This document shows, piece by piece, positions 59,490 through 64,000 of a stretch of 64,000 nt of DNA (its first letter is position 1; each line of letters begins with the position of its first letter). Made by a program: the position numbers and the translations under genes. A model generated the notes under the pieces. It was given only the letters and a program-made list of their open reading frames with translations, did no database searches and was not told the DNA's origin. Source of the DNA: Emticicia sp. CRIBPO (GTDB lineage: Bacteria > Bacteroidota > Bacteroidia > Cytophagales > Spirosomataceae); the NCBI RefSeq assembly GCF_009905725.1, contig NZ_JAAAKV010000016.1:1-64000 (forward strand), in the 5' to 3' direction.

Positions 59490-61046
59490 ATGAAAACAAC
59501 CGTTCCTTTGAAAAGAATATCTGAAATATACCTCCTGGCTATCGCACTTGTTATCAGTCATACTACCCTAGCCCAGAAAAAACCACAGCAACCCAATGTC
59601 ATTTTTATTTACGCCGACGACGTCGGTTACGGTGATTTAAGCTCCTACGGTGCCCGTAAAATCAGTACGCCAAACATAGACCGGATCGGTAAAGAGGGCG
59701 TCCGGTTTACGAATGCCCACGCCACTTCGGCTACCTGTACCCCGTCGCGTTATGCCCTGATGACGGGCAGATATCCCTGGCGTCAGCAGGGAACGGGTGT
59801 GCTACCCGGCGACGCCTCCCTGATTCTTCCGACTGACCGCACCACGCTTCCCTCGCTGTTTCAGAAATCCGGATACAAAACGGCTGTAGTAGGTAAATGG
59901 CACCTGGGGCTGGGCGAAAAAGGTGAAAAAATCAACTGGAACAAGCCTGTTGCCAAAGGCCCCAAAGAAGTGGGCTTTGATTATTCCTATATTTTCCCGG
60001 CCACTTCCGACCGTGTACCGACTGTTTTCATGGAAAACCAGGCTGTGGTAGGTCTCAGTGCTGATGATCCCATTGAAGTGGATTATAAAAACAAGATCGG
60101 AAACGAACCTACCGGGAAAGAAAATCCTGAATTGCTGAAACTACCCGCGGCTCTTAACCACGGCCACAACAATACGATTGTCAACGGTATCGGACGTATC
60201 GGGTGGATGTCCGGCGGAAAACAGGCCCGCTGGACGGACGAAGAAATTGCCCATGTTTTCCTGGACAAAGCTGAGTCTTTTATAGAAAAACAGGCCAAAA
60301 GTCCGTTCTTTTTATACTTTTCACTGAACGACATCCACGTGCCCCGCATGCCCAGCACCCAGTTTAAAGGCAAAAGTGGTATGGGACTTCGCGGTGATGT
60401 TATACTTCAGATGGACTGGACCGTGGGTCAGATCCTGAAAAAACTGGAAGAGCTTAAAATTTCGGAAAATACGATTGTTATTTTCTCGAGCGACAACGGC
60501 CCCGTGCTGGACGACGGTTATGCTGACAAAGCTGTGGAACTGGCCGCGGGCCATCAGCAGGCCGGAGGGTTCCGGGGAGGAAAATACAGTGCTTTTGAAG
60601 GTGGCACCCGCATACCAATGTTGATCAGATGGCCCAAAGGCATCAAAAAAGGCATAGAATCCAATGCACTGGTCTGCCAGATAGATATGCTGGCTTCCTT
60701 TGCCAGACTGCTGAACCAGCCATTGAACAAAGAAGACGGGCCGGACAGTTTTGAGATACGCGATGCTTTTCTCGGCAAATCATTAAAGGGAAGAGAAACA
60801 CTGATAAAACAAGGAGGAGCCTTATCGCTCACCGAAGGCCAATGGAAATACATCGAACCCAACAAAGGCCCCGCCTATTACGAACTGACGGGGATCGAAT
60901 CCGGCAACAGTGAATCACCCCAGCTGTATAACTTATCAAAGGACAAGGAGGAAAAGAAAAACCTCGCTGACCAGTATCCCGACCGGGTAAAAGCCATGAC
61001 TTCAACCCTGAACAAAATGAAGGAAGCAAGCCGGACGAGGCCGTAA
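59490..61046 (+). CDS. Secreted sulfatase (arylsulfatase family S1), copy 2
   Basis: The ATG at 59490 (MKTTVPLKRI) gives 518 residues with a signal peptide ending TTLAQ. Metal ligands in IYADDVGYGDLSSYG; formylglycine precursor C83-T-P-S-R87 then YALMTGRYPW; VVGKWHLGLG; SSDNGPVLDDGYADKA and GGFRGGKYSAFEGGTRIPML. It is clearly a different subfamily from copy 1 (longer, GGFRGGKYSAFEGG). The substrate is a sulfated carbohydrate or aryl ester, not specified by the sequence. Copy 1 lies about 2.2 kb upstream. Confidence 0.93.
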   Translation: MKTTVPLKRISEIYLLAIALVISHTTLAQKKPQQPNVIFIYADDVGYGDLSSYGARKISTPNIDRIGKEGVRFTNAHATSATCTPSRYALMTGRYPWRQQGTGVLPGDASLILPTDRTTLPSLFQKSGYKTAVVGKWHLGLGEKGEKINWNKPVAKGPKEVGFDYSYIFPATSDRVPTVFMENQAVVGLSADDPIEVDYKNKIGNEPTGKENPELLKLPAALNHGHNNTIVNGIGRIGWMSGGKQARWTDEEIAHVFLDKAESFIEKQAKSPFFLYFSLNDIHVPRMPSTQFKGKSGMGLRGDVILQMDWTVGQILKKLEELKISENTIVIFSSDNGPVLDDGYADKAVELAAGHQQAGGFRGGKYSAFEGGTRIPMLIRWPKGIKKGIESNALVCQIDMLASFARLLNQPLNKEDGPDSFEIRDAFLGKSLKGRETLIKQGGALSLTEGQWKYIEPNKGPAYYELTGIESGNSESPQLYNLSKDKEEKKNLADQYPDRVKAMTSTLNKMKEASRTRP

Positions 61047-61054
61047 ATAAGTAA

Positions 61055-61543
61055 TCAGCCGTTCATCTCCGAAAGCACCACCTCCAGACGGTCAAAATTC
61101 TCTTCGTTAGCCCCGGTGACCAATGATTTCAGGGCATCACACATTTCTTTGTTCTGAAAAATCATTTTATAGGAAAGAAATGTATCCTCTCCATTTGACT
61201 CAAAAGTGGCAACCCCCTGAAACTGTGGTGCTGATATATGATTGAATACAAGTTTTTTAAACGGCTCAATGGCAATGAAAACAGATTCATTCGGGTAGTT
61301 GGCCCCATTGGGTCCGTGCATCACAAAACTCCATTGTCCGCCCGGACGTAAATCGTAAATATTAAACGTATTGGTAAAACCATTCGGTCCCCACCATTTT
61401 TTGTGATGGTCCGGGGTAGTCCAGGCCTCAAATACCAGTCCCGTAGGATAGTGTAGAATCCTTTGGGTCAGTATGAAATTTTCTGCAGGGCTGTCGGTAA
61501 TTTCTGCTTGTATATTTTCCAGCCAGATTTTCGAATTTGACAT
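61055..61543 (-). CDS. SRPBCC/AHSA1-type protein, third gene of ArsR operon
   Basis: The start MSNSKIWLENI (ATG 61543, 14 codons inside the frame) gives 162 residues. AHSA1-type START fold: FILTQRILHYPTGLVFEAWTTPDHHKKWWGPNGFTNTFNI and the helix CDALKSLVTGANEENFDRLEVVL. It follows another SRPBCC gene and an ArsR regulator in one unit: the last codons of the preceding gene overlap the upstream part of this longer frame. ArsR-SRPBCC operons are common in bacteria, and the small SRPBCC proteins are thought to bind hydrophobic ligands. Confidence 0.88.
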   Translation of the reverse strand: MSNSKIWLENIQAEITDSPAENFILTQRILHYPTGLVFEAWTTPDHHKKWWGPNGFTNTFNIYDLRPGGQWSFVMHGPNGANYPNESVFIAIEPFKKLVFNHISAPQFQGVATFESNGEDTFLSYKMIFQNKEMCDALKSLVTGANEENFDRLEVVLSEMNG

Positions 61544-61556
61544 AATGATATAAAGG

Positions 61557-62057
61557 TTAAATAAGTTCAGCCGAAAGGCGTTCAAACATCTGTATCCAGC
61601 TTGGGTGTGCTCCTGTTTCTTTGGCCAGACTTTCAGAAGCGGTCTGATGTAAAGTCAGCAGGGTTTTGTCAGCGTTTTCTTCAAAAGTAACCGTAACAAT
61701 GGTGATTTTGGGCCATTCCGGGTGCATGCCCAGGGCTTTGGGCTCCGCTTCATTGCCGTGTTCATCCGTCGCTGTAAGTGTGTAAACCAACCGCTCAGGG
61801 GCTTTGATTTCAAGGTATTCGCCTTTACACCAGCAATCCTTGAATGCCGGGTTTTTGATGCATGACCTGAACCTCCCTCCTTCCCTGAGGTCAATTTCGG
61901 GAAATTCGATGGTGCAGCCATGAGGAGCATACCATTTTCTGAGATGCTCAGGATCTGTCCAGGCTTTGAAAAGAATATCCCTTCTGACATCAAATACATA
62001 AGAAATCAATATTTCTCTATCCGTGCTTTTATTTTCCGGCTGATTCATTATTTCCAT
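61557..62057 (-). CDS. SRPBCC/AHSA1-type protein, second gene of ArsR operon
   Basis: 166 residues (the start may be the ATG at 62057 or 62048). EILISYVFDVRRDILFKAWTDPEHLRKWYAPHGCTIEFPEI opens the AHSA1 fold, and LTLHQTASESLAKETGAHPSWIQMFERLSAELI is the C-terminal helix. It shares the ...AWTDPEHLRKWYAPHG pattern with the next gene's AWTTPDHHKKWWGPNG, so the two arose by duplication. Its start lies within the last codons of the ArsR gene (overlap about 29 bases), which implies translational coupling. Confidence 0.88.
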   Translation of the reverse strand: MEIMNQPENKSTDREILISYVFDVRRDILFKAWTDPEHLRKWYAPHGCTIEFPEIDLREGGRFRSCIKNPAFKDCWCKGEYLEIKAPERLVYTLTATDEHGNEAEPKALGMHPEWPKITIVTVTFEENADKTLLTLHQTASESLAKETGAHPSWIQMFERLSAELI

Positions 62058-62376
62058 TTTCTTTACTTTTTAATTCCACCAGGTAATTGTCAAGCGATTG
62101 AAAACGATCCACCCAGAACTGGCGATATTGTTCCACCCAGCCTGATACCTCACTGAGTTTGTCGAGCTTTGCCTCGCAAAACCTTTCCCTCCCCTGCTGC
62201 TTAATCACAATCAGGCCGCACTCTTTAAGTATCTTGATGTGTTTTGAAACCGCCTGACGGCTGATGTCAAAAGTTTCGGCCACGGTGTTTAAATTCATGG
62301 ACTGATAGGCTACCACCCGGATGATTTCCCGGCGGGTAGGATCGGCAATAGCCTGAAATACGTCTCTTCTTATCAT
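62029..62376 (-). CDS. ArsR-family winged-helix regulator
   Basis: 115 residues, typical ArsR length. IADPTRREIIRVVAYQSMNLNTVAETFDISRQAVSKHIKILKECGLIVIKQQGRERFCEA is the winged helix, with recognition helix RQAVSKHIKIL. No metal-binding cysteine pair (CxC) is visible in the alpha-3 helix, so it probably senses a non-metal ligand or the SRPBCC-bound compound. First gene of the ArsR-SRPBCC-SRPBCC unit; two repeated TGCAA..N..TTrCA sites lie just upstream. Confidence 0.9.
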   Translation of the reverse strand: MIRRDVFQAIADPTRREIIRVVAYQSMNLNTVAETFDISRQAVSKHIKILKECGLIVIKQQGRERFCEAKLDKLSEVSGWVEQYRQFWVDRFQSLDNYLVELKSKENGNNESAGK

Positions 62377-62381
62377 TAATA

Positions 62382-62425
62382 TGCAATCGTTTGGTTACAA
62401 ATATAAATGCAACAATTCAGTTGCA
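62382..62425. promoter_or_regulatory. Two-site operator upstream of arsR
   Basis: TGCAAT-N6-GTTACA (62382-62399) and TGCAAC-N6-GTTGCA (62408-62425), the second perfectly palindromic, 26 bases apart. They lie 6-49 bases upstream of the ATG at 62376, where an autoregulatory ArsR repressor would bind. Confidence 0.55.
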
Positions 62426-62553
62426 CAAGTATTTACGAATATTTTTATTTCATGGGCAATCATTCAATAGCAGAGGCCCTCACTGCAAAAGATCAAGGCA
62501 GGAAATTAATAGAAAGGCTGACATTCCTCCACCTACATCAGGTCCGGGGTTTG

Positions 62554-63246
62554 TCATTTTTCAAAACTATACAAAAAAGGAGCTTTGTGGGCTTTGCCTG
62601 AGTATTGTTTATCATGGCGTTTGAGGATGCCGAGGCCCAGCATTTTCCGCTGAAATGTTCCCCGGTGGATGGATTCTCCCAGGATCGCTTCATAAACTTT
62701 CTGCAGCTCTTTCATGGTAAAAACCAGGGGCATAAGGTTAAAACCTACCAGTTTACGGTCAATATTATCGCGAAGTGTCTGCAATGCTTTGTTGACGATC
62801 TCATTATGGTCCTGCATCAGGGCGGGCAGGTTATCTATGTCATACCAGCCACATGAATCGGACAGGGCGTCGGGCTGCGGAACAACTTTCTCGTAATCTA
62901 TCAGGGCATAATAGGCCACAGAAATAAAACGCTCGAGCATCCAGGCGTACTGTTCTGTTGAATTGCCGTTGGCCAGGAGTATCGTCTGCATGGATTCGGG
63001 CTGATACCGCTGCACATCCCCGAAAGTATAAAACTGCTCAAGGTAAATATTATCCAGCCCCGTTCTTTCTTTGAGACCCCTCCTGACTGCGTCGTTCAGG
63101 TTTTCTTCCATTTTCACAAATCCCCCAGGAAGGGCATAAAGTCCTGTATTATGATACTTCATGATGAGAATTTTCAGCTTATCTCCTGAGAATCCGAGGA
63201 TAACCGAATCGAACGCGATATGTCTTAAATAGTTTTTTGGTTCCAC
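62554..63246 (-). CDS. NrtR-type NUDIX-domain transcriptional regulator
   Basis: 230 residues. N-terminal NUDIX-like domain (HIAFDSVILGFSGDKLKILI, GLYALPGGFVKMEENLNDAVRRGLKERTG), where the motif G-x5-E-x7-R-E-U-x-E-E is altered: GGFVKMEENLNDAVRRGLKERTG keeps G, E and R but has LKERT for REUxEE. That is typical of non-catalytic sensor versions. C-terminal winged helix: LQKVYEAILGESIHRGTFQRKMLGLGILKR. NrtR/AraR-type regulators sense ADP-ribose or sugars such as arabinose. It is divergent from the carboxylesterase, with a perfect inverted repeat between them. Confidence 0.85.
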   Translation of the reverse strand: MEPKNYLRHIAFDSVILGFSGDKLKILIMKYHNTGLYALPGGFVKMEENLNDAVRRGLKERTGLDNIYLEQFYTFGDVQRYQPESMQTILLANGNSTEQYAWMLERFISVAYYALIDYEKVVPQPDALSDSCGWYDIDNLPALMQDHNEIVNKALQTLRDNIDRKLVGFNLMPLVFTMKELQKVYEAILGESIHRGTFQRKMLGLGILKRHDKQYSGKAHKAPFLYSFEK

Positions 63247-63380
63247 TTTGTAATGTTAGTGATTTTCTGAAAAGAGAAAAAGAAAAACGGGATGAAAAGC
63301 TCCTTCTTCTTACACCTCCGACGCTTCCTGAATATAATTTTTTCAAAAATAAGTAGGATAATTTAAAAAAACGAATTACT

Positions 63381-63401
63381 ATTGTCGCAATATGCGACAA
63401 T
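63381..63401. promoter_or_regulatory. Perfect inverted repeat, candidate operator of the NUDIX regulator
   Basis: ATTGTCGCA and TGCGACAAT flank ATA. It sits 12 bases before the carboxylesterase ATG and 135 bases from the regulator's start, in the divergent intergenic region. The position suggests that it represses the esterase gene directly. Confidence 0.6.
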
Positions 63402-63412
63402 AATCAAAATTT

Positions 63413-64000
63413 ATGAAAAAAATATTTTATCTGGCAGCTTTGAGCTGTTTTATTACATTTTCGTCCATGGCCCAGGGCAACAATGCCTTCGCTGTGCAGA
63501 CTACCGTTCAGAACGGTATTATTGAGGGTAATTACGATACTAAAACCGGTATTCAGACTTATTTCGGTGTACCTTTTGCCAAACCACCGGTAGGAAACCT
63601 GAGATGGAAAGCCCCTCAGCCGGCTGAAAACTGGAAAGGCGTAAAGCAAACCAAGAAATTCTCGGCAAGACCCATGCAATCAGTGGTTTTCGGTGATATG
63701 AACTCCCGTTCAGATGGCGTCAGCGAAGACTGTCTTTATTTAAATGTGTGGACCCCTGCCAAACGCAACACCAAAGGCCTGCCTGTACTGGTTTACTTTT
63801 ATGGTGGCGGTTTTGTGGCAGGAGATGCTTCGGAGCCCCGCTATGACGGTGAAGCCATGGCCAAAAAAGGCATTGTGGTCGTGACTGCCAATCACAGGCT
63901 TAACATTTTCGGTTTCTTTGCACACCCCGAACTGAGTGCTGAAGCTGCTTACAAAGCCTCAGGTAACTATGGCTTGCTGGATCAGCATGCGACCCTGGAA
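63413..64000 (+). CDS. Secreted carboxylesterase type B, N-terminal part (3' end outside window)
   Basis: 196 residues are visible from the ATG at 63413. A signal peptide (MKKIFYLAALSCFITFSSMAQ) is followed by the type-B esterase pattern: GVPFAKPPVGNLRWKAPQPA, SEDCLYLNVWTP, PVLVYFYGGGFVAGDAS (oxyanion GGG), VTANHRLNIFGFF and GNYGLLDQHATLE. The catalytic Ser (expected in GESAG) lies beyond the window. The enzyme hydrolyses carboxylic esters in the periplasm. It probably belongs to the regulon of the divergent NUDIX regulator. Confidence 0.92.
   Translation, partial: MKKIFYLAALSCFITFSSMAQGNNAFAVQTTVQNGIIEGNYDTKTGIQTYFGVPFAKPPVGNLRWKAPQPAENWKGVKQTKKFSARPMQSVVFGDMNSRSDGVSEDCLYLNVWTPAKRNTKGLPVLVYFYGGGFVAGDASEPRYDGEAMAKKGIVVVTANHRLNIFGFFAHPELSAEAAYKASGNYGLLDQHATLE

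Overview
The window is chromosomal DNA from a member of the Bacteroidota, most likely an aerobic Cytophagales-type bacterium. The reasons are the repeated TTTG / TAnnTTTG-type promoters, a FecI-like sigma factor with a FecR anti-sigma, a TonB-linked outer-membrane barrel protein next to a GLPGLI protein and a two-component pair, arylsulfatases, many Sec or lipoprotein signal peptides, and weak Shine-Dalgarno sequences. No rRNA, tRNA, CRISPR array, integrase or transposase was found. Most of the window has moderate G+C, but about 24.7-33.7 kb is visibly A+T-rich.

Layout. 0-11.7 kb: the tail of a GIY-YIG protein, a secreted beta-helix protein (minus strand), an ankyrin / DUF2271 / PepSY-flavoreductase operon convergent with apbE (an extracytosolic flavin electron-transfer set), a second GIY-YIG protein, a di-haem cytochrome c peroxidase lipoprotein, and a divergent SDR / HxlR pair. 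11.7-17.3 kb: an ECF sigma factor, a FecR anti-sigma factor and an STN-domain protein in which LA_2272-type surface repeats stand where a TonB barrel would be. A repeat block follows, then a paralogous LA_2272 protein whose upstream region carries the same promoter-like motif as the sigma operon. 17.9-21.6 kb: a LuxR-type response regulator overlapping tail to tail with a large Y_Y_Y-type sensor kinase. 21.6-24.7 kb: repeats, an SRPBCC protein, a 21-bp minisatellite and an uncharacterised duplicated-helix protein.

24.7-33.7 kb is a defence-type island. It holds a putative AbiC-like membrane protein, an SRA-HNH endonuclease directly followed by a second HNH endonuclease, a NACHT-like STAND ATPase overlapping a divergent RelA/SpoT-type nucleotidyltransferase, a frameshifted Cys-pair protein, and an SMC/ABC-like ATPase. 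The NACHT-RelA/SpoT pair is my best candidate for an undescribed system: a STAND sensor coupled to an alarmone-synthetase-like effector that keeps the ATP-side motif but has lost the canonical GYRSLH acceptor loop.

33.7-44.6 kb: an XRE regulator, three direct copies and one distant inverted copy of a structured repeat whose stem changes in a compensatory way, a SymE-like toxin, an S9 peptidase, a lipoprotein, an ankyrin protein, a 152-bp tandem repeat abutting a truncated YdjC/ChbG gene, a PQQ dehydrogenase with a cytochrome c domain, and a small structured RNA candidate. 44.7-64 kb: a Cthe_2159-type carbohydrate-binding lipoprotein, a TonB barrel / GLPGLI / kinase / regulator locus, a PLP decarboxylase, two sulfatases, a SanA/YdcF-like protein, a nucleotidyltransferase-like protein, an ArsR-SRPBCC-SRPBCC operon with a two-site operator, a NUDIX-type regulator, and the start of a carboxylesterase with a perfect inverted repeat between them.

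All assignments come from reading motifs, without database searches. Start sites were chosen by signal peptides, lipoboxes and spacing, and where I moved one I say so.
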